From NCBI RefSeq assembly GCF_014207235.1, contig NZ_JACHDA010000001.1, positions 682,001 to 746,000 on the forward strand: DNA of 64,000 nucleotides. Direction: 5' to 3'. This stretch comes from Sphingopyxis sp. JAI128 (GTDB lineage Bacteria > Pseudomonadota > Alphaproteobacteria > Sphingomonadales > Sphingomonadaceae). Below are positions 35,848 through 45,993 of this stretch, one piece after another. The position numbers and the translations under genes are program-made. The notes below the pieces were generated by a model. That model had not been told where the DNA came from. It saw only the letters and a list, made by a program, of their open reading frames with translations, and did no database searches. Each line of letters starts with the position of its first letter. Positions within the stretch are counted from its first letter, which is position 1.

Positions 35848-35933
35848 GCGGACGTGGCGAAATCGGTAGACGCAGCAGACTTAAAATCTGCCGGCCTAGT
35901 GTCATGCGGGTTCAAGTCCCGCCGTCCGCACCA
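35848..35933 (+). tRNA. tRNA-Leu, anticodon TAA
   Basis: 86 bases. GCGGACG pairs with CGTCCGC before A-CCA (encoded). The anticodon arm GCAGA-CTTAAAA-TCTGC gives anticodon TAA. The long variable arm and GGTTCAAGTCC T-arm are as expected for leucine. Confidence 0.95.
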
Positions 35934-35946
35934 GATAATTGCGCGG

Positions 35947-36894
35947 TCAGCGCCGGATGAGCGCCTTCACCTTTGCGCGCAGCCCGACGCGATCGAGCAG
36001 GCGCTTCGCGCCCGTCGCGAAGCCGTCGATCGCCCGCATTGCGCCGAGCGCCGCGCGATTGCGCAGCGACTGGCGCAGCAGCAGGACATCGGCGCAGGCG
36101 ACCGACGCGCGCCCGAACTGCGCCTTGTGCGCGCCGTCGCCTTCGGTGAAATCAAATGCGCGAAAACGCCCCTCGGCATAAAGTTGGCGCATCGCCTCGA
36201 CATGCAGGACCGTTCCCGGCGACAAGTCGGCGAAATCGGGATCATAGCCGAGATGCGCATAAATCAGGACCTCGTGTTCGACCGGCAAATAAAGATAGGC
36301 GATCGCGCGGCCTTCGGCGAACAGCAGGAAGGCGCGGATATTGCCCTGCGCAGCGTCCGCGATCGCCTGCTCGATATGCTCGTCGTCCGTAGGCAGCCCC
36401 GCCTGCATCAACCGCTGCTGATAGGTACGCGCCGACAGCGCCCCGGCAAGGGTCATGAACTCGGCGACCTCGTCGGCGCTGCTATAGGAGCGAACGGTAA
36501 ATCCGCCGTCGAACCGGTCGGCCAGCCGCCGCGCCTTGCGCGACAGGGTCGAGCGCGTCTTGGCGGAGAAACCCTGCCACCAATCGTCGAATCCGGCCGC
36601 TTCCATCGGAATATAGTGACGCGGATAGACTTGCCGTACCGACAGCAGCCAGCCCGCCATCGCGCCTTCGAGCGCCGACAGCCGCGCGACCGGCATCGAC
36701 CGGAGCAGCCAGCCGTCGCGCCCAGCAGGCGGCAAATCGCCCTGCCCGTCCAACAACGGCCCGTCCGACAGGAGCGCATCGAGCCCGTGCGGCACGATAC
36801 GCAGCCGACGCCGGACATGCCCGATCGGCCGCCCCGCGATCTCGATGCGCAATGCGACCGGCTCGCCGGCTTCCTGTTCGCCCCTTGTCCCCAT
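35947..36894 (-). CDS. GNAT/FemAB-like acetyltransferase
   Basis: 315 residues. The C-terminal half (about 120-290) resembles the Acetyltransf_6 / FemAB-like fold: [16 protein letters not shown], then [42 protein letters not shown] and [15 protein letters not shown]. Such proteins transfer acyl or aminoacyl groups, some in polysaccharide or exosortase contexts. The substrate is unknown. The gene is divergent from an orphan solute-binding lipoprotein gene. Confidence 0.75.
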   Translation of the reverse strand: MGTRGEQEAGEPVALRIEIAGRPIGHVRRRLRIVPHGLDALLSDGPLLDGQGDLPPAGRDGWLLRSMPVARLSALEGAMAGWLLSVRQVYPRHYIPMEAAGFDDWWQGFSAKTRSTLSRKARRLADRFDGGFTVRSYSSADEVAEFMTLAGALSARTYQQRLMQAGLPTDDEHIEQAIADAAQGNIRAFLLFAEGRAIAYLYLPVEHEVLIYAHLGYDPDFADLSPGTVLHVEAMRQLYAEGRFRAFDFTEGDGAHKAQFGRASVACADVLLLRQSLRNRAALGAMRAIDGFATGAKRLLDRVGLRAKVKALIRR

Positions 36895-36981
36895 GACCTC
36901 TCTTTTGTTTCGATACGGCTATTCCCGTTTCGCAGCACATGGTTATGATTGGCTTACATCAAGGGAGCGACAAGGCGAATA

Positions 36982-38487
36982 ATGACGGCAAGAGGCAAAT
37001 ATCGGCGCGCCGCGATATGGATGACGGCCGCCACCGGCCTTGCGCTTGCGGTATCGAGCTGCGGACTGTTTCGCGAACGCGGCCCCGTCAAGATTGCTGC
37101 CATGGGGCCCATCAACCCCGCCGCCACGCCGCTGAAGGGCGAATTGTCGACCGGCAATGCCGCGCTGCTCGACGCGACTTCGCAGGGACTCGTCAGTTAT
37201 GACGGCGAGGGACAGATCGACACCGGCCTCGCCGACCGCTGGACCGTCACCACCGACGGCCGCAGCTATATTTTCCGCCTGCGCGAGGCGAAATGGACCA
37301 ACGGCCGCAAGGTGACGGCCGAGGATGTCGCGGCGATAATGCGATCTTATCTGGCGCCGGCCAGCCGCCACATACTGAAAGACGATTTTCCCGAGGTCGA
37401 GACGATCAAGGCGATGACCGAAACCGTCATCGAAATTCGCCTGTCGGTGCCGCAGCCGGCGATCCTGGAACTGCTCGCGCAACCGTCGATGGCGATCGTG
37501 AACAAGGGTATGGGCTGGGGCCCGATGCGATCGCGCAAGATCGGCCGCGCGGTGCTGCTGTCGCCCGTCCCCGATCCGCTGGCGGACGATCCCGAGGCCG
37601 CCGAAGCCGCGGCGAACGATCCGGCCGCATCGATCGAATTCGTCGGCACCTCGCCCGCCGGCGCGCTCGCTCGGTTCAAGAATGGCTATGCCGACGGCGT
37701 CATCGGGGGGCGCTTTTCGACCCTTCCCTATTTCGTCGCGTCGAACATCGGGCGCTCGCGGCTCGTCGTCGACCCGGTCCCCGGCCTGTTCGGCCTGACC
37801 TTCCTGCGCGCCGAAGGCTTTCTTGCGACCGACGTCAACCGCGACGCCCTGGTCCGCGCGATCCGGCGCGAACGGCTGGTCGAAGCCTTCGGTCTGACCG
37901 AATGGCAACCGCAAGTCACCTTGCGTCCGGCGCTCTACGCCCGCGATGGCGGCCCCGCGCCACTCGTACCCGCCTGGGCCCAGTATGACGAAGCATCGCG
38001 CATCGCCCAAGCGAAACGCATCGTCGACGCCTGGCGCGGCGGCGGACGCGACATCGACCCGGTTCGCATCGCCGTCCCCGACTCCCCCGGCGGACGCATC
38101 CTCTTTGCCTATGTCGCGGCCGATTTCGCGGCGATCGGCGTGCCGAGCCAGCGCGTCGCCATGGCGTCGACGGCCGACCTGCGCCTGATCGACGAGGTCG
38201 CGCCCAACGACGACGCCCTATGGGCGCTTCGCCGCCTGTCGTGCCGCCGCGACACGCTCTGCAACCGCGAGGCGCAGGACCTGATCGACCAGGCGACGAA
38301 CAATATCGACGCCGGGCAACGCCGCGCGCAGATCGGCGATGCCGAGGCGGTGCTGGCGCGTTATGCGCCCTTCATTCCGCTCGCGACCCCGCTCCGCTGG
38401 TCGGTCGCGTCGCAGCGACTCACCGGCCTGCGCGCCAACGGGCGCGCCCAGCACCCATTGAATCACCTGATCGCGCGTCCTAATTAG
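36982..38487 (+). CDS. Family 5 extracellular solute-binding lipoprotein (orphan)
   Basis: 501 residues. Lipoprotein signal peptide with lipobox AVSSC, Cys27. It has the SBP_bac_5 layout: LSTGNAALLDATSQGLVSYD, LADRWTVTTDGRSYIFRLRE, and WTNGRKVTAEDVAAIM (about 110-125). The family binds peptides, nickel or opines for ABC import, but no permease or ATPase gene is adjacent, so it may serve a distant transporter or have another role. ATG 36982 is chosen because it follows AAGGCGAAT and gives a normal lipoprotein signal; the TTG at 36949 adds 11 residues. Confidence 0.85.
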   Translation: MTARGKYRRAAIWMTAATGLALAVSSCGLFRERGPVKIAAMGPINPAATPLKGELSTGNAALLDATSQGLVSYDGEGQIDTGLADRWTVTTDGRSYIFRLREAKWTNGRKVTAEDVAAIMRSYLAPASRHILKDDFPEVETIKAMTETVIEIRLSVPQPAILELLAQPSMAIVNKGMGWGPMRSRKIGRAVLLSPVPDPLADDPEAAEAAANDPAASIEFVGTSPAGALARFKNGYADGVIGGRFSTLPYFVASNIGRSRLVVDPVPGLFGLTFLRAEGFLATDVNRDALVRAIRRERLVEAFGLTEWQPQVTLRPALYARDGGPAPLVPAWAQYDEASRIAQAKRIVDAWRGGGRDIDPVRIAVPDSPGGRILFAYVAADFAAIGVPSQRVAMASTADLRLIDEVAPNDDALWALRRLSCRRDTLCNREAQDLIDQATNNIDAGQRRAQIGDAEAVLARYAPFIPLATPLRWSVASQRLTGLRANGRAQHPLNHLIARPN

Positions 38488-38501
38488 GGTCAGGACCCTA
38501 A
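38484..38501. repeat. Perfect 8+8 palindrome at the end of the binding-protein gene
   Basis: TTAGGGTC-AG-GACCCTAA begins in the stop codon of the solute-binding protein and lies 41 bases before the DUF4112 gene. With only two spacer bases it looks more like an operator than a terminator, and no T-run follows. Confidence 0.4.
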
Positions 38502-38542
38502 ATATCGGCGCTGCACTTTCGAGCGCTTTTGAAAGGACGCCA

Positions 38543-38965
38543 ATGGCCCCTTCGCCCCCCAATCCCGACGCGATCTTCGACGCGCTGATCCAGAACCGGA
38601 ACGATCCCGCCGCGCTGCGCAAGCGCGTCGAAACGCTCGAAATGCTGCTCGAACGCAGCTTTGTCATCCCGGGCATCAACCGCCCCGTCGGGCTCGATGC
38701 GATCGTCGGACTGGTCCCCGTCGTCGGCGACGTGATCGCGGCGGCGATGGGCGCCTATCTCATCTGGGAAGCGCGCAACCTCGGCATGCCGAAATGGAAG
38801 ATATGGCGCATGGTCGGCAATCTCGGCGTCGATACCGCGCTAGGCGCGGTGCCGCTCGTCGGCGATGCGTTCGATTTCTTCTTCCGTTCGAACACGCGCA
38901 ACCTCCGGATCATCAAGAAGCATCTCGACAAGCATCATCCCGGCACGATCATCATCGACCAATAG
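38543..38965 (+). CDS. DUF4112 membrane protein
   Basis: 140 residues. The conserved DUF4112 core is seen at about 48-118: GLDAIVGLVPVVGDVIAAAMGAYLI, followed by a second GAVPLVGDAFDFFFRSNTRN motif. The two GxxPxxGD repeats flank two hydrophobic segments likely to be in the membrane. Function unknown. GAAAGGACGCC precedes the ATG. Confidence 0.85.
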   Translation: MAPSPPNPDAIFDALIQNRNDPAALRKRVETLEMLLERSFVIPGINRPVGLDAIVGLVPVVGDVIAAAMGAYLIWEARNLGMPKWKIWRMVGNLGVDTALGAVPLVGDAFDFFFRSNTRNLRIIKKHLDKHHPGTIIIDQ

Positions 38966-39038
38966 CTTTTCGCCGTCTTCCCTCGGACTGTGTAATGCTG
39001 CTAGCATTGTGCCATCACACCCCAGGGGAGACATTCGA

Positions 39039-41150
39039 ATGATCCGCGCCAGCCTTGCCGCGCTTGCCCTCAGCTGTTCTTTCGCCGCCGTTGCGGCCGC
39101 CGCGCCGCAGGACGACGACCCTTATCTCTGGCTCGAGGATATCGAAGGCAAGAAGGCGCTCGATTGGGTCAAGGCGGAAAATGCGGCCACCGACAAGCTG
39201 ATCCGTGCGCGCCCCGGCTTCGAGGCCGACCGCCGGCGCGCGCGCCAAATCCTCGACGACGATCGCCAGATCGCGATGCCGGGCGAGGTGATGGGCGATG
39301 CGATCACCAATTTCTGGCGCGACGCGGCCAATCCGCGCGGGCTGTGGCGGCAGAGCCCGCTCGACGCCTATCTGGCCGGAAAGCCCGAATGGACGACGCT
39401 GATCGACGTCGATGCGCTGGGCAAGGCGGAGAAGCAGAGCTGGGTCTGGCACGGCGCCGACTGCCTCGCCCCCGATTACAAGCGCTGCCTTGTATCGCTG
39501 AGCCCCGGCGGCACCGACGCCGACATCGTCCGCGAATGGGACCGCACGACCCAAAGCTTTGTCGAGGGCGGCTTCACCCTGCCGCAGGCGAAGAGCAGCG
39601 TGACGTGGGAGGATGCCGACACCTTGCTCGTCGCGACCGACTATGGCGACGGCAGCATGACTGCGTCGGGTTATCCGCGCATCGTCAAGCGCTGGAAACG
39701 CGGCACCCCGCTGTCGACCGCGACGACCGTGGCCGAAGGCGAGCTCGAGGATGTCGGCATGAACGTCTTCGCGCTCGTCGACGGCGACAAGCGCTGGCCG
39801 ATGATCAGCCGCGGCAAGACCTTCTACACCGCCGACATCAAGCTGCCGAACACCGACGCCTCGCGCTATATCTCGACGATCGTCCCCGATACAGCGAGCG
39901 TTCGCGACGTCATCGACGGGCAGCTCATCATCTTCCTGAACCAGGACTGGTCGGGCATTTCGGCGGGTTCGCTGGTCTCGCTCTCGCTGGCGGATATGTC
40001 CGCCGACCGAAAGGCGCCGATCGTCACCGCGATGACTCCGACGAAGGCGCAGGCCATCGAAGATGTTGCGGCAACCGACAATATCCTCTGGGTCAAGGCG
40101 CTCGACGATGTCGAAGGCAAGCTGTTCGCGCTACGCCGCGATCCGGCGACCGGCGCGTGGAAGCAAAATGAAGTCCCCGTCGCCGCGAATGCGACGGTCG
40201 GCATCGCCGGAACCGTCGGCAAGCGCGACCTTGCGCTCGTCACCGCCGAAACCATGCTGATGCCGCCGACGCTTTATGCCGCATCGGAACAGGGTGCGCC
40301 GCGGGCAGTACAGAGCCTTCCCGCGACCTTCGACGCGGCGGCCATGAGCGTCGAGAAACGCTTTGCAACGTCGAAGGACGGCACGAAAATTCCTTATTTC
40401 CTTGCCCGGAAAAAAGGCTCCACCGGCCCCGTCCCTGCGTTGATCCACGCCTATGGCGGCTTCCGCGCGGCGCAGACGCCGGGCTATCTGACCGGCCAGC
40501 CCTACCGCGCGGGGCCGCTCGGGCTGTTCTGGGTCGAGGACGGCAATGCCTATGTCCTCGCCAATATCCGCGGCGGCGGCGAATATGGCCCGGCCTGGCA
40601 CCAGGCGGCGCTACGCGAAAAGCGCCAGAACAGCTTCGACGACCTGCACGCGGTCGCAGAGGATCTGGTGAAAAGCGGCGTCAGCGCGAAGGGCCGGATC
40701 GCGATCTCGGGCCGCTCGAACGGCGGCGTGCTCGTCGGCGCGGCGATGACGCAGCGCCCCGACCTGTATGGCGCGGTGATCTCGGGCTCGCCGATCAAGG
40801 ATATGTGGCGCTATGACAAGATGCTCGCCGGCGCCTCGTGGGTCGCCGAATATGGCGACCCCGACGTAGCCGAGGACTGGGCTTTTCTGTCGAAATATTC
40901 GCCCTATCACAATATCCGCAAGGGCGTGAAATACCCGCCGATCTTCCTCTATCTCTCGACCAAGGACGACCGCGTCCACCCCGGACACGCGCGCAAATAT
41001 GCCGCGCGGCTGATGGAAAACGGCAATCGTGTCTATTATCACGAATATATCGAGGGAGGGCATTCGGTCGGCGCCGACCATGCCGAGGATGCGGTGCGCG
41101 CCGCGATGCTCCACGGCTTCCTGCTGCGCGAACTGGTTGAGACGAAATAA
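39039..41150 (+). CDS. Prolyl oligopeptidase family (S9) serine peptidase, exported
   Basis: 703 residues. Signal peptide (about 1-22, ending AAAA-PQ). The N-terminal DDPYLWLEDIEGKKALDWV opening is classical for S9A. A beta-propeller occupies about 70-430. The catalytic domain carries Ser560 in ISGRSNGGVLVG, Asp in LSTKDDRVHPGHA and His in EGGHSVGADH. Cleaves short proline-containing peptides, probably in the periplasm. AGGGGAG lies before ATG 39039. Followed by a perfect hairpin. Confidence 0.9.
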   Translation: MIRASLAALALSCSFAAVAAAAPQDDDPYLWLEDIEGKKALDWVKAENAATDKLIRARPGFEADRRRARQILDDDRQIAMPGEVMGDAITNFWRDAANPRGLWRQSPLDAYLAGKPEWTTLIDVDALGKAEKQSWVWHGADCLAPDYKRCLVSLSPGGTDADIVREWDRTTQSFVEGGFTLPQAKSSVTWEDADTLLVATDYGDGSMTASGYPRIVKRWKRGTPLSTATTVAEGELEDVGMNVFALVDGDKRWPMISRGKTFYTADIKLPNTDASRYISTIVPDTASVRDVIDGQLIIFLNQDWSGISAGSLVSLSLADMSADRKAPIVTAMTPTKAQAIEDVAATDNILWVKALDDVEGKLFALRRDPATGAWKQNEVPVAANATVGIAGTVGKRDLALVTAETMLMPPTLYAASEQGAPRAVQSLPATFDAAAMSVEKRFATSKDGTKIPYFLARKKGSTGPVPALIHAYGGFRAAQTPGYLTGQPYRAGPLGLFWVEDGNAYVLANIRGGGEYGPAWHQAALREKRQNSFDDLHAVAEDLVKSGVSAKGRIAISGRSNGGVLVGAAMTQRPDLYGAVISGSPIKDMWRYDKMLAGASWVAEYGDPDVAEDWAFLSKYSPYHNIRKGVKYPPIFLYLSTKDDRVHPGHARKYAARLMENGNRVYYHEYIEGGHSVGADHAEDAVRAAMLHGFLLRELVETK

Positions 41151-41157
41151 CGCCGCC

Positions 41158-41186
41158 CCGGCGCATATGGAAAACATATGCGCCGG
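41158..41186. repeat. Perfect 12-bp inverted repeat
   Basis: CCGGCGCATATG and CATATGCGCCGG flank GAAAA, 7 bases after the S9 peptidase stop. No T-run follows, so it may be a transcript-end stem, a poor terminator, or a binding site ahead of the kdp operon. Confidence 0.55.
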
Positions 41187-41291
41187 CGCGAAATCGCTCT
41201 CGAATTGCAACGCTGAGCCCACCTAATCGGGCGTCCTCATGATTCGCCTTCTCCACCGATTGGCGGTGGCGGAAGCGCGACTGGAGGACAT

Positions 41292-41420
41292 ATGCACACG
41301 AATCTCCTCTTCCCGATCGTCGATTTCGCCGTCTTTGCCGCAGCGCCTGCCCACGGCCCGTCGGACGCCGGCGCGTCCCCCGCCACCGTCGTCCCGGCGG
41401 CACCGACGGCAGCGATCTAG
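41292..41420 (+). CDS. Micro-ORF 1 upstream of kdpF (42 residues)
   Basis: Starts MHTNLLFPIVDFAVFAAAPA after GGAGGACAT, a good ribosome site. A short hydrophobic start is followed by a Pro/Ala/Thr/Ser-rich end (VVPAAPTAAI). It ends 13 bases before the next micro-ORF, whose own GGAAAGGA site overlaps this spacing. Function unknown; it may be a leader peptide for the kdp operon or a tiny secreted or membrane peptide. Too short to judge by composition; the ribosome site and position are the evidence. Confidence 0.4.
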   Translation: MHTNLLFPIVDFAVFAAAPAHGPSDAGASPATVVPAAPTAAI

Positions 41421-41433
41421 GAAAGGACCGACG

Positions 41434-41517
41434 ATGCAGGACCTGCTCTGGATCGCCGTCATGTCCGGGCTGCTCACGGCGACGCTCGCCTATGTCCGTC
41501 TGTGCGACAAGGCGTGA
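41434..41517 (+). CDS. Micro-ORF 2 upstream of kdpF (27-residue membrane peptide)
   Basis: MQDLLWIAVMSGLLTATLAY followed by VRLCDKA: one membrane helix and a short polar end. GGAAAGGA lies 5-13 bases ahead of the ATG. Peptides of this form, with a final AYVxLC segment, are in my recollection often found just ahead of kdpF in diverse bacteria, which suggests a conserved but rarely annotated component of the Kdp system. It ends 9 bases before kdpF. Confidence 0.6.
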   Translation: MQDLLWIAVMSGLLTATLAYVRLCDKA

Positions 41518-41526
41518 AGTGACGCC

Positions 41527-41616
41527 ATGACCATCGACCTCTGGCTCGCCGCCATCACCGCCTCCGGTCTCCTCCTATACCTCGTTGCGGTGCTGATCCG
41601 CCCCGAACGCTTCTAG
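41527..41616 (+). CDS. kdpF: Potassium-transporting ATPase small subunit KdpF
   Basis: 29 residues: [20 protein letters not shown], ending VLIRPERF. The single helix and terminal RPERF are the KdpF signature (usually RPEKF/RPERF). It stabilises the KdpABC complex in the inner membrane. Lies 14 bases before kdpA. Confidence 0.9.
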   Translation: MTIDLWLAAITASGLLLYLVAVLIRPERF

Positions 41617-41630
41617 AAAGGAGCGCCTCC

Positions 41631-43334
41631 ATGACCCTTCAGGGCTGGATCCTCATCATCGCCTTCGCGGGCATCCTGCTCGCGCTGACCAAACCGGTCG
41701 GCCTTTGGCTTTTCGCGCTTTACGAAGGTCGGCGCACGCCGCTCCACGCCGTCCTCGGTCCTGTCGAGGCCGGCTTCTACAAACTTGCGGGCATCGATCC
41801 CGCCGCCGAGCAGGGCTGGCGCCGCTACGCGGTACATATGCTCGTCTTCAACTTTGTCCTGATGCTTTTCACTTATGGCATACTCCGGCTTCAGGGCGTC
41901 CTTCCCGGCAATCCGCAGGGGCTGGCCGGTCTGGGCGAGCATCTGTCGTTCAACACCGCGATCAGCTTTACGACCAATACCAACTGGCAAAGCTATGGCG
42001 GCGAGTCGACGATGTCGAATTTGAGCCAGATGCTCGGGCTGGCGATCCACAACTTCCTCTCCGCGGCTACGGGTATCGCGCTTGCCTTTGCCCTGTTCCG
42101 CGGTTTTGCGAGGCGATCCGCCGCGACCATCGGCAATTTCTGGGCCGACGCGACGCGCATCACGCTCTACCTGTTGCTGCCGCTCTGCGTCCTGCTGACG
42201 CTCGTCTATATCGCGAACGGCGTACCGCAGACGCTTGCCGGGACGGTCGACCTATCGACGCTCGAAGGCGCGAGGCAGACGCTGGCGCTCGGGCCGGTAG
42301 CGTCGCAGGAAGCGATCAAACTGCTCGGCACCAACGGCGGCGGCTTTTTCAACGTCAACAGCGCGCATCCCTTCGAAAATCCGAACGCGATCACCAACCT
42401 GGTGCAGATGCTGTCGATCTTCGTCATCGGTTTCGGCCTGACCTGGACCTTCGGCAAGGCGGTCGGCAACACGCGTCAGGGCTGGGCGATCCTTTCCGCA
42501 ATGCTGATCCTGTTTCTCGCCGGCGTTACGATCACTTATTGGCAGGAAGCGGCGGGCAACCCGATCCTACACCAGCTCGGCGTCGCGGGCGGGAATATGG
42601 AGGGCAAGGAGGTGCGTTTCGGCATCGCGGCGTCCGCCCTCTTTTCGGTCATCACCACTGCGGCGTCGTGCGGTGCGGTCAACGCGATGCACGACAGCTT
42701 CACGGCGATCGGCGGCATGGTCCCGCTGATCAACATGCAGCTGGGCGAAGTCGTGGTCGGCGGTGTCGGCGCGGGCATTTACGGTTTCCTGCTGTTCGCC
42801 ATCCTCGCCGTGTTCGTCGCGGGGCTGATGGTCGGGCGCACGCCCGAATATGTCGGCAAGAAGATCGAAGCGAAGGAAGTCAAACTCGCGGTGCTCGCGA
42901 TCGCGACCTTGCCCCTCCTCATCCTCGGCTTCACCGCGCTTGCGTCGGTCACCGAAGCGGGGCTGGCGGGGCCGCTGAACAAGGGGCCCCACGGCTTCTC
43001 GGAAATCCTCTACGCCTTTACCTCGGCGACCGCGAACAACGGGTCGGCTTTCGCCGGCCTCACCGCGAACACGCCCTTCTATAACGGTCTGCTCGGCATT
43101 GCGATGTGGCTCGGCCGCTTCTTCATCATCGTGCCGATGCTGGCCATCGCGGGGAGCCTCGCGGCGAAAAGCCACACACCCGAAAGCGCCGGATCCTTCC
43201 CGACCACCGGCGGCCTGTGGGTCGGCCTGCTCGTCGGGATCATCCTGATCATCGGCGGCCTTACCTTCCTGCCGAGCCTCGCGCTCGGTCCCATCGCCGA
43301 TCATCTCGCGATGATCCACGGCCAAACCTTCTGA
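41631..43334 (+). CDS. kdpA: Potassium-transporting ATPase subunit A
   Basis: 567 residues, about ten membrane helices. The channel-like subunit that selects K+. The four pore loops can be read in order: [11 protein letters not shown] (about 114-124), [22 protein letters not shown], and [22 protein letters not shown] precedes the ATG. Second subunit of the kdpFABC operon, which makes a high-affinity K+ pump for low-potassium conditions. Confidence 0.97.
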   Translation: MTLQGWILIIAFAGILLALTKPVGLWLFALYEGRRTPLHAVLGPVEAGFYKLAGIDPAAEQGWRRYAVHMLVFNFVLMLFTYGILRLQGVLPGNPQGLAGLGEHLSFNTAISFTTNTNWQSYGGESTMSNLSQMLGLAIHNFLSAATGIALAFALFRGFARRSAATIGNFWADATRITLYLLLPLCVLLTLVYIANGVPQTLAGTVDLSTLEGARQTLALGPVASQEAIKLLGTNGGGFFNVNSAHPFENPNAITNLVQMLSIFVIGFGLTWTFGKAVGNTRQGWAILSAMLILFLAGVTITYWQEAAGNPILHQLGVAGGNMEGKEVRFGIAASALFSVITTAASCGAVNAMHDSFTAIGGMVPLINMQLGEVVVGGVGAGIYGFLLFAILAVFVAGLMVGRTPEYVGKKIEAKEVKLAVLAIATLPLLILGFTALASVTEAGLAGPLNKGPHGFSEILYAFTSATANNGSAFAGLTANTPFYNGLLGIAMWLGRFFIIVPMLAIAGSLAAKSHTPESAGSFPTTGGLWVGLLVGIILIIGGLTFLPSLALGPIADHLAMIHGQTF

Positions 43335-43347
43335 GCGGGGAGCCAAT

Positions 43348-45387
<2,040 letters not shown>

Positions 45388-45399
45388 GGGAGCATCGCC

Positions 45400-45993
45400 A
45401 TGGGCAATGATTTCACATCCGCACTGCGCCCCGCGATCGTCATGACGATCCTGTTCGCCATCCTGCTCGGCATCGGCTATCCTCTTGTGATGACCGGCAT
45501 CGGACAATCGCTGTTCCCCAGCCAGGCAAACGGCAGCCTCGTTCGCGATTCCGGTGGCAATGTGATCGGTTCCACCATCGTCGGGCAGGCTTTCACGTCG
45601 GATCGCTATTTTCAGACCCGGCCCTCGGCGGCGGGCGACGGCTATGACGGCGTTGCTTCGTCGGGATCGAATCTTGGCCCGGCGGCGCAGGCACTGGCCG
45701 ACCGCGTCGGCGCCGACGCCGAAAAGCGCCGTGCCGAGGGGGTGGCCGGCGCGCTCCCTGCCGATCTGGTGACCGCAAGCGGTTCGGGGCTCGACCCCGA
45801 CCTGTCGCCCGAAGCCGCATTGGTTCAAGTGCCGCGCATCGCCAGCGCGCGCGGGCTAACCGAAGGCCGGGTGCGCGCGCTCGTCACCGAACAGACCGCC
45901 CACCCCTTGCTTGGCTTTATCGGCGAAAAGCGGGTGAATGTGCTCGCCATCAACCGCGAACTCGATCGCCTTAGGGCCAGCCCGGATCGGTGA
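45400..45993 (+). CDS. kdpC: Potassium-transporting ATPase subunit C
   Basis: 197 residues. One N-terminal membrane helix (about 10-30, PAIVMTILFAILLGIGYPLV) and a periplasmic domain with SQANGSLV, GQAFTSDRYFQTRPSA and the C-terminal VNVLAINRELD, all as in KdpC. It links KdpA and KdpB in the complex. Its stop overlaps the GTG of kdpD by 4 bases. Confidence 0.95.
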   Translation: MGNDFTSALRPAIVMTILFAILLGIGYPLVMTGIGQSLFPSQANGSLVRDSGGNVIGSTIVGQAFTSDRYFQTRPSAAGDGYDGVASSGSNLGPAAQALADRVGADAEKRRAEGVAGALPADLVTASGSGLDPDLSPEAALVQVPRIASARGLTEGRVRALVTEQTAHPLLGFIGEKRVNVLAINRELDRLRASPDR

